DNA of 64,000 nt from Phycisphaeraceae bacterium (GCA_019636515.1 JAHBXI010000001.1:62001-126000), one strand, 5' to 3'. Numbered from the stretch's first letter, positions 52,750-61,816 are shown. Numbers and translations are program-made. Notes: generated by a model from the letters alone, not told the origin.

Positions 52750-55470
52750 TTAGCGTCTGAACACGAGAAAGTGCTGGGCCGACGTCATTCCCTTGTCGCG
52801 GATGCCGTGTTTCTCGACATCGGAAACGTCCTCGTCAATGCGCCTCACGAATGTGAATGCTTCCGAGCCAAGCTCGATCAAGCGTTCGAGCATCCGATCG
52901 CGTCCGCCGGACCCCAAGTGGACCACAAGCGTCCCGCCACGTCGAATCATCCTTGCAGTTGCATCGTAGAACTCTCGGTAGCAGTCCATCGAGCGGGTTT
53001 GTTGACGTTCCAAATAGCCTTGGCTGGTCACATGGAAGTCGGCCTCAGTCCAGCCGCAGAACCAGAGCCGCAGCCAGTTGGGACGGTCGAAGCGCATGCC
53101 GATGAATGGTGGCGATGTGATTACGGCGTCGAACCGGTCGGCGTATCTCGCCGGCAGTTCGCGGAAGTCGCCGTGGTGACTGACGCCCGGCCGAAACTCC
53201 GGCGGCAACTGCTCTCTCAACGCTCGCCGCACTCGGTCGCGCGTCTTCTCAATGAGAGACTTGTAGATAAAGGGGCCGCTCGGATTGAACGGCGTCACCG
53301 GGTGAGAGGTCCGCGATAGGGCGTACGGCCGATTGCCGTGAAGGATATGGAGCACAGAAGCCCAGATGAACTTGTCGGCGCTCGAATGCCCCGGGTCCTC
53401 CGCAAACACTTTACGCGCCCGGAGCACTTCCTCGAGCGTTTCGGGGTGGTAGTAGGCGGAAACCGCGCCGTTGAGGCCGAACTCAGCCGCCTTCTTGTCG
53501 GCGGCGACGAGGCGAACAGATTGCATCCTGGCTGCGAGGCCTTCTAGAGCCGCCTCAGCTGCATCCAGCGAGGGCGGCATCAACTTAGCGGCAGCGATCG
53601 TCGAGGCGAACGGGCTCTTGTCGTTCGAGACCGCCCAGGCTCCCGCGAGCGCCGCCTCGAATGCAACTGTGCCGACGCCGCCAAGGGGGTCGAGTACTGC
53701 TCCACCCTTAGGCACAAACGTACGGACAAGCCAGTGCGCGATCGCCGGCTTGAACTTTCCTTGATAGGAGCACAGGCTGTGGAGCCCGTGCCCCCAACTT
53801 CTCGATGCGAAGGGCTGGCTTCGATACGGCAGCGACTGAGAAAGCTGGTCCACTGCGCGCTCAAGCGCGTTCCTGCTGGGTGGACGCGACCTTTGTCGCG
53901 GCTTCCGGAAGACAATTTCGACCTGAACCAGCGAGCTCGAATCTCGTGAGCGTCGCCGAGCTAGCAGGTGAGTGTGCTCAATCTCGAATCCAGCCTCCCT
54001 CGCCACATCCTGGAGCAGCTCATCGGTTGGGACATGGACGCCGTAGAAGCGGGAATCGCCGATATCCAGCACAAAGCGAGCGTCAGGCTTGAGACACCGA
54101 TGCACAGCAGCAAACATGGCATGCATATCGGAGAAGTAGTGGCGTACGAGCGCCGGGATTCGCCGGTCCTTGGTAGCGACGTCAAGCTTGGACGCCACCA
54201 ATTCCACCCTTTCGAACTGGCGCGCAGCCGCTCGTCCCCCGTTCACATCGTTAATGCCGGCACAGATGGTCTGTGTACGGAACCTGGCTAACTCCGTTTC
54301 CCCTGCGATCAGGCCCAGCAACCAAAGCTCAATCTTCGTGTTGCGGAAGTAGTTCGTGCCGTTCAGATAGGGAGGTGAAGTGAGTGCGAAGTCAAACTGT
54401 TCGTTGTGCTCCTCAGAGAGCATCCGACAGTCTGGCGAGAGGAAAGTCGTTGGAGCCATCGTCTCGGGTAAGGCCAGGATGTCGCTCGTCATCTCCTCAA
54501 CGCTCTTGCGGAGAGACGCGGGAACGTCGACCACGCGAGTTTGATACTCGTCGGACCGACGGCGACGAAGATCCGCTCGGCGGGTCATATGGGATGATCC
54601 CACTGCGTTTGCCGCGCACGCCAAGAGAAGAATTGCGCCACTTTCCGGCTCTTCGGTGGCGATGTCGCGTGCCAAATCTCTCGCAGCGAGCAGGTGCCTG
54701 AGGTGCTCCTGGTCAAAGAAGTCGCGTTCCGGAAACGCCCTATCGATCGCGGCGACGTCGACGTGAGCGCCACGACGATCCATCTCTCTCTTGGTCATCG
54801 CCGCGGTGAAGTGATTTGCAGTCTTGCAGAATCGCTCGTAGTGCGTCCGTGCCCAATGGGCGCACCGCGTCTTCGCGTCGGCCACGAAGACCATCAGGGG
54901 ATTGATCTCTGAGTAGTACGAGCTGACACCCAGCGCCGAAGCGGTGAGCATCGTGGTTCCAGCGCCCCCGAAGGGGTCATATACGGACTTAGGGATGCGG
55001 CCATCCCGCATCAGAGTGTCCCGAACATACGTCGCCGAGAATCCCTCGACATAGGGATACCAGCGATGAACCGGGTGGCGCCTGGTTTCCTGAAAGGTCA
55101 CGCCCAAGGCCCGGACATCCGACTCACCATTCTTGGATGAACCGTCGCCGCCAAAGCTGAGTTCAAGCTGTTGCGGCCTATCGCTGGCGGTTCCAATCAC
55201 CCGTCTCGTTGGCTTTGCTTCCAGAAGGAGGTGCACGACCGTGTTGCTGAGGCTTCGGCCTTCCTTCGCGGCCTGCGCCTCCACGTCCTCCAGCACGGGG
55301 TCACCAAGCGCTTGTCGGAGCTCCCGGCTTGATGCAGACCGTACGAATTCGGCGACGTCCCCAGCCGCGCCAAGAGGAACGCTAACCGTAACTCGCGCGG
55401 GGCGGCCGCTGCGGCTCCGGTCTGCAGGGAAGTACAGCGTCTTGAAGAACTGTTCTGGCATACTTGGCAT
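52750..55470 (-). CDS. Double DNA methyltransferase (two tandem SPPY/F domains)
   Basis: 906 residues from MPSMPEQFFKTLYFP; ATG 55461 is equally possible. The first unit has motif I VYDPFGGAGTTMLTASALGV and motif IV FALTSPPYLNGTNYFRN. The second has motif I VLDPLGGVGTVAFEAALAGA and motif IV AVITSPPFIGMRFDRPNWLR. The N-terminal 120 residues are unrecognised. Two complete methylase modules in one chain suggest modification of both strands of an asymmetric site, as in some type IIS systems. The convergent HNH gene is the likely nuclease partner. Confidence 0.85.
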   Translation of the reverse strand: MPSMPEQFFKTLYFPADRSRSGRPARVTVSVPLGAAGDVAEFVRSASSRELRQALGDPVLEDVEAQAAKEGRSLSNTVVHLLLEAKPTRRVIGTASDRPQQLELSFGGDGSSKNGESDVRALGVTFQETRRHPVHRWYPYVEGFSATYVRDTLMRDGRIPKSVYDPFGGAGTTMLTASALGVSSYYSEINPLMVFVADAKTRCAHWARTHYERFCKTANHFTAAMTKREMDRRGAHVDVAAIDRAFPERDFFDQEHLRHLLAARDLARDIATEEPESGAILLLACAANAVGSSHMTRRADLRRRRSDEYQTRVVDVPASLRKSVEEMTSDILALPETMAPTTFLSPDCRMLSEEHNEQFDFALTSPPYLNGTNYFRNTKIELWLLGLIAGETELARFRTQTICAGINDVNGGRAAARQFERVELVASKLDVATKDRRIPALVRHYFSDMHAMFAAVHRCLKPDARFVLDIGDSRFYGVHVPTDELLQDVAREAGFEIEHTHLLARRRSRDSSSLVQVEIVFRKPRQRSRPPSRNALERAVDQLSQSLPYRSQPFASRSWGHGLHSLCSYQGKFKPAIAHWLVRTFVPKGGAVLDPLGGVGTVAFEAALAGAWAVSNDKSPFASTIAAAKLMPPSLDAAEAALEGLAARMQSVRLVAADKKAAEFGLNGAVSAYYHPETLEEVLRARKVFAEDPGHSSADKFIWASVLHILHGNRPYALSRTSHPVTPFNPSGPFIYKSLIEKTRDRVRRALREQLPPEFRPGVSHHGDFRELPARYADRFDAVITSPPFIGMRFDRPNWLRLWFCGWTEADFHVTSQGYLERQQTRSMDCYREFYDATARMIRRGGTLVVHLGSGGRDRMLERLIELGSEAFTFVRRIDEDVSDVEKHGIRDKGMTSAQHFLVFRR

Positions 55471-55830
55471 GGTATCACAACAGTTGGGACGTGACCCTCG
55501 AAGGCTGGGACAGGTCGATTTCGGGCGGGATAGTTCACGCTGTATGGTAGGCGTTTGGTCTTGAAGGCAAGATCCCTCGAGCCAAGGGCCCGGCAACTCA
55601 AGGTGTCGTCCGCAGTATGGCGTCGGGAGCCCCGTGGGGTTTGGATGACTCTCCAGATCATGGAAGCGGCTCGGCAGGCCGTCCCCAACCCTCCGAAGAG
55701 GGTTGCTCTCGGGGATACCGCTGGTTAACAGGTTTCAAAAACAGAGAGCGCACCGAGTGCGCCGGAGCGGGTCGCCGTTCGACTGGATAGAACCGTCTAT
55801 ACTTGCCGATAGCGAGTGACGGTTGTATCC

Positions 55831-56466
55831 ATGAGCCCGACACCCCCTTCCAGCACGAGCCTCGCGCCCCCGGTCATCCGCACGGCGCGCCGGCACTTCG
55901 AGAAAGCCGGCGGCACGCTGCGTGCGAGCGCCGCGATTCGGGCCGGCATCCACCCGCGCACGCTTTACGCGATGCGCGACGCGGGGATCATCGTGCCGAT
56001 CAGCCGCGGCCTGTACCGTCTGGCCGACGCTGCGCCGCTCTCCAATCCCGACCTCGTCGTGGTGGCGCAGCAGGTCCCGAGGTCGGTCGTGTGTCTCGTC
56101 TCCGCGCTGGCGTTTCACGGCCTGACGATGCAGATCCCCCACCAGGTCGACGTTGCGCTCGCGCCCGGCAGCCGCACCCCCGCGATCGACCACCCGCCGA
56201 TCCGGGTCTTTCGCTTCGGCGGCAGGTCGCGCACCACAGGCGTCGAGCGTCACATGATCGACGGCGTCCCTGTCCGCGTGTTCAACCCGGCCAAGACCGT
56301 CGCCGACTGCTTCAAGTTCCGGAACCGGATCGGCACGGACATCGCCGGTGAGGCGCTCCGGTCATACCTGCGCCGGCGCGGCAGCACCGCCGATGAACTC
56401 CTCCGCTTCGCCGACATCGACCGTGTACGGGGCGTCATGATGCCGTACATCGAGGCCGCGCTGTGA
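55831..56466 (+). CDS. abiEi: AbiEi-type antitoxin (type IV toxin-antitoxin)
   Basis: 211 residues from MSPTPPSSTSLAPPVIRTAR; a GTG at 55816 is possible. A winged-helix domain (HFEKAGGTLRASAAIRAGIH, TLYAMRDAGIIVPISRGLYR) precedes the AbiEi body (VCLVSALAFHGLTMQIPHQV, VFRFGGRSRTTGVERHMIDG, VFNPAKTVADCFKFRNRIGT). It represses its own promoter and counteracts AbiEii. It overlaps the toxin gene by four bases. Confidence 0.9.
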   Translation: MSPTPPSSTSLAPPVIRTARRHFEKAGGTLRASAAIRAGIHPRTLYAMRDAGIIVPISRGLYRLADAAPLSNPDLVVVAQQVPRSVVCLVSALAFHGLTMQIPHQVDVALAPGSRTPAIDHPPIRVFRFGGRSRTTGVERHMIDGVPVRVFNPAKTVADCFKFRNRIGTDIAGEALRSYLRRRGSTADELLRFADIDRVRGVMMPYIEAAL

Positions 56467-57377
56467 CCAAGGGCAACCCCACGAACATCGCAGCATCGGT
56501 GCATGCCCGCCTGATGAACCTGGCCCGCGCGGAGGGACGCTCGTTCAACGACCTTCTGCAGTTCTACGCGATGGAGCGGTTCCTGTACCGGCTCTCGCGC
56601 TCGGATCACGCGGCGAAGTTCGTCCTCAAAGGCGCCCTGCTGCTGCGGGTTTGGGACCCCGCGGCATATCGAACGACGCGCGACATCGACCTCCTCGGCC
56701 GCTTGGCCAGCGACGTTGAAGCGGTCGCGGAGATCATCGCGTCGGTGTGCCGCGAGCGCGTCGCAGCCGACGGCTTGGAGTTCGACGCCGCGAGTGTCAG
56801 TGGCGAACGGATCGTCGAGGATGCGGAGTACGAGGGCGTGCGGATCACCTTCCTCGGGCGGCTGGGAAATGCCCGCGTCACCATGCAGATCGACGTGGGG
56901 TTCGGCGACGCCGTGACGCCGGCGCCCCGGCGGGTCGACTACCCGGTGCTCCTTGACATGCCCGCGCCGCGGCTCAAGGCCTACCCGCCGGAGACCGTGA
57001 TCGCCGAGAAGTTCGAAGTCATGCTCAAGCGCGGCGACGCTAACAGCCGGATGAAGGACTTCCACGATGTCTGGTGGCTCGCGCAGCATCGAGAGTTCGA
57101 CGGAGCCGTGCTCGTCAAGGCGATCCGGGGCACCTGCGAGAAGCGTGGAACCGAGATTCCCGCGCGGCCAACGGCACTGAGCAAAGCGTTCGCCGAGAGT
57201 TCTGCCAAGGCCGCGCAGTGGCGGGCGTTCCGGCGGCGGCTGAATCCAACATCGTGCCCCGAGGACTTCACTGAAGTCATGACGGCCGTGGCGGCGTTCC
57301 TTCAGCCCATCGCCGCGGCGATCGCGGCGGGGGAGGCGTTCGAGCGGACATGGTCACCGCCCGGGCCGTGGCGGTAG
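56463..57377 (+). CDS. abiEii: AbiEii-type nucleotidyltransferase toxin
   Basis: 304 residues, GTG start overlapping the antitoxin stop. FVLKGALLLRVWDPAAYRTT followed by RDIDLLGRL holds the GG/GA...RxTxDID nucleotidyltransferase signature; YPPETVIAEKFEVMLKRGDA and NSRMKDFHDVWWLAQ are the family's K...KDxxD region. Such toxins transfer nucleotides to tRNA acceptor ends and cause abortive infection. It is the last intact gene before attR. Confidence 0.92.
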   Translation: MTKGNPTNIAASVHARLMNLARAEGRSFNDLLQFYAMERFLYRLSRSDHAAKFVLKGALLLRVWDPAAYRTTRDIDLLGRLASDVEAVAEIIASVCRERVAADGLEFDAASVSGERIVEDAEYEGVRITFLGRLGNARVTMQIDVGFGDAVTPAPRRVDYPVLLDMPAPRLKAYPPETVIAEKFEVMLKRGDANSRMKDFHDVWWLAQHREFDGAVLVKAIRGTCEKRGTEIPARPTALSKAFAESSAKAAQWRAFRRRLNPTSCPEDFTEVMTAVAAFLQPIAAAIAAGEAFERTWSPPGPWR

Positions 57378-57933
57378 TGGTTGTCGGGCCGCGTCCGGAG
57401 CCGTGCCCCGAGCCGTTCGATACGATCCTCCGATGCCCAGACCAACGCCCGAGCCAACACTCTGGAAGACCATCGCCTCTGAGATCGACGAGATGGACGT
57501 TGAGCCGCTGCGTGGCTTGGCCTCTGCACGGGTCCCACGTTGCTGCCAAGGCGTGCCCCCGCTCTCAACCAGCGACTGGCACTCGATTCGGTGGCCTTCC
57601 CGCACCGCCGCGTTTGCCCGACGATCGCGCGGCGCGTGATGCGCGAGGTACGGCCGCGAGGGGTTCCTCCCGAACCAACGCATCCTCAACGCAACGTCGC
57701 CCAGATCGCCCGAACTGGCCTCGCTCGGCCTTCAAGCGGACTGACCGCGTGAGAATTGAGGCCCGCCGGCGACCGGGAGCCGACGTGTGCCCGGGGCTCA
57801 GAGCGCTGCACCGCCTTGCATACCGCTGCATAGATCGGCACCGTTCCGCAACCCAGACAGATGAGCCTCTGATTCCGCAGCGCGCGGGCGTGCGATCGCG
57901 GATTTCTTCGGGAAATCCAGCCCATTACCAGCA
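57378..57933. other. Right end of the island: arm-type sites, no supported gene
   Basis: A short frame from 57433 (MPRPTPEPTLWKTIASEIDE) may be the 5' part of a lost gene. At 57803-57850, (T/C/G)GCA recurs every 10 bp (57807, 57817, 57827, 57837, 57847), and 57803-57830 is the inverted counterpart of 17788-17815. This is the expected place for right-arm integrase sites. Confidence 0.6.
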
Positions 57934-58062
57934 GACTCATAATCGCTTGGTTCCCGGTTTGAATCCGGGCGGGGCCACTTTTGCACGGCGCTGCAGGCTC
58001 TTGCAAGCCGTTGCAAACTCAACCGTTTACGCCGCGTTGTTCGAATCCGCGAATTTGAGCGG
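57934..58062. repeat. attR of the island
   Basis: Imperfect copy of 17649-17777: tRNA-Ile 3' half (one change in the T loop), four phased (T/C)TGCA motifs at 57981, 57991, 58001 and 58011, and a stretch that still encodes the integrase tail (PLKFADSNNAA and stop on the minus strand). Confidence 0.9.
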
Positions 58063-58703
58063 GGTGTGCGTTTGCATCGCGCCCATGCGATTGCTCGCGG
58101 AACACCGCGAGCCGACGTTCCATTGGCGGCGGCGAATGGACGCGAAGCGCGGGCAGCCGATGGACCTTGACCCTGACTACGAACACCTCACCCATGGCGA
58201 CCATGGCGCGAAGCGGGGAAGCACCCTTCCGGGACTTCGCGCCGGGCTTCACGCGCCGGGCTTCACGCGCAGGTCGAAGTGCTCGTCGAGGGTCAGTCCG
58301 ATTCGGGTCACGCTGGTTTCTTCGAGTCACGCTGGTTTCCTTGCCGGTGTGGTGGGGTGTGGTGGGAGGGCGTCGGGCGACAGGCTCACCCCCCCAAACC
58401 CAAATTTCCGGCGCGGGGGCCGATTCGCAGCGCGGACAGAAGATGTGTTTCGACGGCACGCATCGGCACGCCCGCGAGTTGATGGAGCGTACCTCGGTCC
58501 CGAAGCCAACCCGCCCGTCCAACCGTCATCGCCCACCCGCCACAAAGCCCCCATTTTCACACCCAGCCCTCTCCTCATGTAAATTTGCACGGGATTCCCA
58601 TTCAGGATCTCTGAGCGATCGCGAAACCGCGGCATGTAAACGATCGTACGTTGTCGGTGCGCGGGCGCAAGCCCGCACACGAGCCCCGGAAGGAGACGAG
58701 TCC
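58063..58703. other. Intergenic region with a dispersed repeat
   Basis: No supported gene. Roughly 58257-58440 is a diverged copy of a sequence also at 62990-63130. It includes, on the minus strand, sequence coding RIGLTLDEHFDLRVKP and a G-rich leader (GGGTTTGGGGGGGTG). The promoter of the 58704 gene must lie near its end. Confidence 0.6.
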
Positions 58704-59636
58704 GTGAAGACTTTCATCAGCGTGGCCGCGTTCGCGGCCTTCATTGGTCTGGCGGCCTCGGTCGCCTCGGCCCGGATCGTGATCCCCACCGTGCCCATCG
58801 GCAATTCCGGCAACGCCGCGGACCCGACCACGGGCTACGGCTCGGTGTCGTACACGTACAACATCGGCACCACCGAGGTGACCAACGCGCAGTACGCGGC
58901 GTTCCTGAACGCCAAGGCCGCGACGGACACGTTCAACCTGTACCACACGAACATGGCCGGGCCCTTCGGCGGCATCACCCGCTCCGGCTCGTCGGGTTCG
59001 TACACTTATTCGACCGTCGGCGGGCGCGAGAACAACCCGGTGAACTTCATCTCGTTCTGGCGTGCGACGCGCTTCGCCAACTGGCTGCACAACGGCCAGG
59101 GCAGCGGCGACACCGAGACCGGCGCGTACACGCTCACCGCCGGCGGCATTGCGGCCAACACCATCACCCGCAACGCCAACTGGCAGTGGGCCGTGACCAG
59201 CGAGGATGAGTGGTACAAGGCGGCGTACCACCAGCCCGCCAGCGCGGGCGGCGACAGCGACAACTACTGGCGGTACCCGACTTCGAGCAACGGCTCGCCG
59301 ACGACCGCGCAGGCCAACTTCAACGACGTGATCGGCAACACCACGCCGGTGGGCTCGTACTCCGCGAACTACTACGGCACGTTCGACATGGCCGGGAACG
59401 TGTGGGAGTGGAACGAGGCGATTATCGACGGTTCCTTCCGCGGCACTCGGGGCGGGACGTACACCAGCGACGAACTCGACCTGCGGGCCAACACTCGCCT
59501 TGGCACCATCATCCCGGCGGCGGAGGGCCGCGGCCTCGGGTTTCGTGTCTCCCAGGTCCCTGGGCCAGGGTCGGTCGCACTGCTGGCGATCGGCGGGGTG
59601 GGGGCGCTGCGTCGCGGGCGGGGCGTCGGGCGGTGA
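58704..59636 (+). CDS. Secreted formylglycine-generating-enzyme-like (FGE-sulfatase domain) PEP-CTERM protein
   Basis: 310 residues, GTG start with AAGGAG eight bases upstream. Signal peptide SVAAFAAFIGLAASVASA. The FGE/SUMF fold motifs are present: YNIGTTEVTNAQYAAFLNAK, NPVNFISFWRATRFANWLHN, WAVTSEDEWYKAAYH, GTFDMAGNVWEWNEAII and RGLGFRV. The active-site Cys pair of true FGE is not evident, so catalysis is doubtful. The end VPGPGSVALLAIGGVGALRR plus Arg cluster is PEP-CTERM-like. Probably a surface protein; substrate unknown. Confidence 0.85.
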   Translation: MKTFISVAAFAAFIGLAASVASARIVIPTVPIGNSGNAADPTTGYGSVSYTYNIGTTEVTNAQYAAFLNAKAATDTFNLYHTNMAGPFGGITRSGSSGSYTYSTVGGRENNPVNFISFWRATRFANWLHNGQGSGDTETGAYTLTAGGIAANTITRNANWQWAVTSEDEWYKAAYHQPASAGGDSDNYWRYPTSSNGSPTTAQANFNDVIGNTTPVGSYSANYYGTFDMAGNVWEWNEAIIDGSFRGTRGGTYTSDELDLRANTRLGTIIPAAEGRGLGFRVSQVPGPGSVALLAIGGVGALRRGRGVGR

Positions 59637-59814
59637 CCCCGTGCTCGTTGGCTCTTTAACCCTATCGGCGGCCCCCGATCACGGGGCGGTTCGCCCCGTC
59701 CGCCCGTGGCCTTGCTGTATTCTCGCCGCCGAAGTCGCGTGCGATTGTTGAGCATTCTTGTCTCATGCGCCGCGTCGATCCCGTCCCGCACGCGGATGGA
59801 ATCGGCGGCGCCCA

Positions 59815-60177
59815 TCACCGAGCCTTCGCCTTGGCCGCCTTCTTGAATGCCCGCTCGATCTTCTCGATCGTGGCGACGCCGGCGGAGTGCTTGCCGGTCT
59901 CCAGGCGTGAGATCGTCTCCTGGCGCACGCCGGCAAGGTCCGCCAGGTCCTGTTGAGAGAGCCCCAACTCCCGCCGCTCGCGGATGATGTCCCTGGCGAT
60001 GGACACGCGCCCGTACTCCAGGGCGGGGATGTTGCCGTCCTTGTCCGCCTTGGGGAACGTGGGCAGGCCGTCGTCCACCGAGGCACGACCAGCGGCCTTG
60101 GTCAGGTCGGCGTAGTCCCGCTCGGTCATCACCACCAGCCGCGCCCCGCCGATCTCGATCGTCTGCGTCCTGAACAT
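59815..60177 (-). CDS. XRE-family antitoxin
   Basis: 120 residues from MFRTQTIEIGGARLVVMTER. The C-terminal half is a Cro/C1 helix-turn-helix: RRELGLSQQDLADLAGVRQE followed by TISRLETGKHSAGVATIEKI. It lies 26 bases downstream of the RelE-like toxin gene, the HigBA order. The N-terminal part probably binds the toxin. Confidence 0.85.
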   Translation of the reverse strand: MFRTQTIEIGGARLVVMTERDYADLTKAAGRASVDDGLPTFPKADKDGNIPALEYGRVSIARDIIRERRELGLSQQDLADLAGVRQETISRLETGKHSAGVATIEKIERAFKKAAKAKAR

Positions 60178-60203
60178 GCTGCGCCTTCCTGGCCCAGCGG
60201 GCC

Positions 60204-60452
60204 TCATCCGTCGTAGAAGCCGTCCCGATGCCCCACCTTCACCACCGTCACGACCAGCGGCTGCCCCTTCGCGTTCACCGTGAACTGCACGCGGTCGTCG
60301 CCCGTGCGGATGCGGTATTGACCCGCGAGGTCACCTTCGAGTGGAAGCACCACCAGACGGGCCGCCAGATCGACTACCGCGTCGTCGGCCATCCGAGCAC
60401 CGTGCCGTACGCCCCGCGGCAATCGGGCACGGAGTTTCCTGGGCCGTGACAT
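60204..60452 (-). CDS. RelE/ParE-type toxin
   Basis: 82 residues from MSRPRKLRARLPRGVRHG. LAARLVVLPLEGDLAGQYRI, followed by RTGDDRVQFTVNAKGQPLVV and KVGHRDGFYDG, matches RelE (LxGx..g.yRiRvGdyRvif..d....v.v..vghR...Y). RelE cleaves mRNA in the ribosome. It is first in the operon with the XRE antitoxin. The N-terminal 15 residues are unusually Arg-rich, so the start could be internal. Confidence 0.82.
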   Translation of the reverse strand: MSRPRKLRARLPRGVRHGARMADDAVVDLAARLVVLPLEGDLAGQYRIRTGDDRVQFTVNAKGQPLVVTVVKVGHRDGFYDG

Positions 60453-60503
60453 CACCACGTCCCGAGTGTGAATCCCCGGCCCGTTTCTGGCGAATAGAGA
60501 GCC

Positions 60504-60938
60504 GTGACCACCGTGCCCGTTCCGACTCCCGCGTTCACGATCCTGATCGACGGCCAGTGCGTCCTGTGCGCGCGCGAGGCGGCCTTCCTGCGCCGGCTGG
60601 ATTCTGGGCGTGGCCGGCTCGCCATCGTGGACATTACCGCCGATGGGTTTGATCCGGCCCCGTTCGGACGCCCCTTCGCCGACCTGATGGGGCGAATCCA
60701 CGGCCATGCCCCGGACGGCCGGGTCATCTCGGGCGTCGAGGTCTTCCGCCGGGCCTACGCCGCCGTGGGCAAGGGGTACCTGGTCGCGTGGACGGGCTGG
60801 CCGCTCGTGCGCTGGGTGGTCGATCGCTTGTACGGCTGGTTTGCTCGCCACCGGCGAGGTATCTCCTCCTTCGCGGGGCGGCTTCTGGGCCGGCCCAGGC
60901 CCCTGAACTGCCCGGGCGACCGCTGCCGGATCGAGTGA
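60504..60938 (+). CDS. DCC-family thiol-disulfide oxidoreductase-like protein (DUF393)
   Basis: 144 residues, GTG start. FTILIDGQCVLCAREAAFLR has the DGxCxxC(x)xE signature of DCC proteins; ISGVEVFRRAYAAVGKGYLV follows the family pattern. The fold is thioredoxin-like and the CxxC may be redox active. A second Cys pair (LNCPGDRCRIE) ends the protein. Monocistronic and divergent from the toxin-antitoxin operon. Confidence 0.85.
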   Translation: MTTVPVPTPAFTILIDGQCVLCAREAAFLRRLDSGRGRLAIVDITADGFDPAPFGRPFADLMGRIHGHAPDGRVISGVEVFRRAYAAVGKGYLVAWTGWPLVRWVVDRLYGWFARHRRGISSFAGRLLGRPRPLNCPGDRCRIE

Positions 60939-61087
60939 AAGCGACGTAGAACCTCTCGCTCCAGCCGCCCGGGGGCGCGTGCCGATGCTCTTGCCTCTTG
61001 GATCCTAAGGGTTTACCGTGGGGGTGCCCCGGTCGGGGTACGATCGTCTCGGGGGTCCGAGCACCAATCCGATCGTGGAGAGCCGCC

Positions 61088-61816
61088 ATGTCGCACCGTT
61101 ATCAGACGATCCTGCTCTTTGGCGCGCCCGGGGCGGGCAAAGGCACGCAGGGCAAGATCCTCGGCCAGATCCCAGGCTTCTACCACCTTTCCTGCGGGGA
61201 GGTCTTCCGGACGCTCGACGTGAGTTCGCGTCTGGGCAGGATTTTCCAGGAGTACTCCTCCCGTGGCGAACTTGTGCCCGACGACGTGACGGTCGAGATG
61301 TGGTGCGAGAACATGCGGGCCAGGACGGTGCTGAGCGAGTACAAGCCGCACGTGGATCTTCTGGTGCTCGACGGGATCCCCCGGAACGTCAGGCAGGCGA
61401 AACTGCTGTCGAAGTACATCCATGTGCTGGAGGTGGTTCACCTGGTCTGCCCGGACAAGGAAGCGATGATCCAGCGGCTGCGCCGGCGAGCCTTGAAGGA
61501 AAACCGCGTGGACGATGCGAAGGAGGACGTGATCCGTCGCCGCTGGGCGGTCTACGAGAATGAGACCGCGCCGGTCCTGGCGTATTACAACCCGTCGATC
61601 GTGCGCACGGTCGATGCGATGGGCTCGCCCGCCTCGGTCCTCCAGCACATCCTTGAGGTGGTCGTGCCGGTGCAGGAGTCGCACTTCCGCAACCCGCTTA
61701 CGGCGGCGCCATCCGAATCCGGCGTGAAGGCAAAGGCCGCTCGCAACGGCAAGGCAGCGCCCCGCAAGTCGGCGGCGAACCGCGCGGCCAGGGGCGGCGT
61801 GGCGAACAAACGCTGA
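61088..61816 (+). CDS. Adenylate kinase-like nucleoside monophosphate kinase
   Basis: 242 residues from MSHRYQTILLFGAPGAGKGT. The P-loop GAPGAGKGTQGK is perfect. FYHLSCGEVFRTLDVSSRLG fits the NMP-binding region, LLVLDGIPRNVRQAKLLSKY the DGxPR motif, and RRRALKENRVDDAKEDVIRR the LID/arginine region, with a short LID. The Lys/Ala-rich C-terminal tail of about 45 residues is unusual and resembles a nucleic-acid-binding tail. AMP is the probable acceptor, but other NMPs are possible. It stands alone, away from the ribosomal operon where adk often lies. Confidence 0.82.
   Translation: MSHRYQTILLFGAPGAGKGTQGKILGQIPGFYHLSCGEVFRTLDVSSRLGRIFQEYSSRGELVPDDVTVEMWCENMRARTVLSEYKPHVDLLVLDGIPRNVRQAKLLSKYIHVLEVVHLVCPDKEAMIQRLRRRALKENRVDDAKEDVIRRRWAVYENETAPVLAYYNPSIVRTVDAMGSPASVLQHILEVVVPVQESHFRNPLTAAPSESGVKAKAARNGKAAPRKSAANRAARGGVANKR

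Larger units (their letters stand above)
17649..58062. mobile_element. 40-kb integrative element (genomic island) in tRNA-Ile
   Basis: Bounded by 129-bp imperfect direct repeats at 17649-17777 (attL, inside tRNA-Ile and running into the integrase 3' end) and 57934-58062 (attR); the repeat spacing is 40,285 bp. An integrase and an excisionase-like gene lie at the left end, followed by replication, ParB-methyltransferase and regulatory genes, then cargo. No virion or conjugation genes were recognised. Cargo includes two toxin-antitoxin pairs, surface proteins, an SOS mutagenesis cassette and a HerA-NurA/methyltransferase/HNH zone. Several internal duplications and gene fragments show repeated rearrangement. 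Confidence 0.9.

Noticed and set aside
57403..57639. Small plus-strand gene before attR
   Set aside because: Begins plausibly (MPRPTPEPTLWK) but quickly becomes low quality and has no ribosome site; at most a gene fragment.
17649..58062. Complete prophage or conjugative element
   Set aside because: No capsid, portal, tail, large terminase, relaxase, VirB/VirD4 or coupling protein seen.
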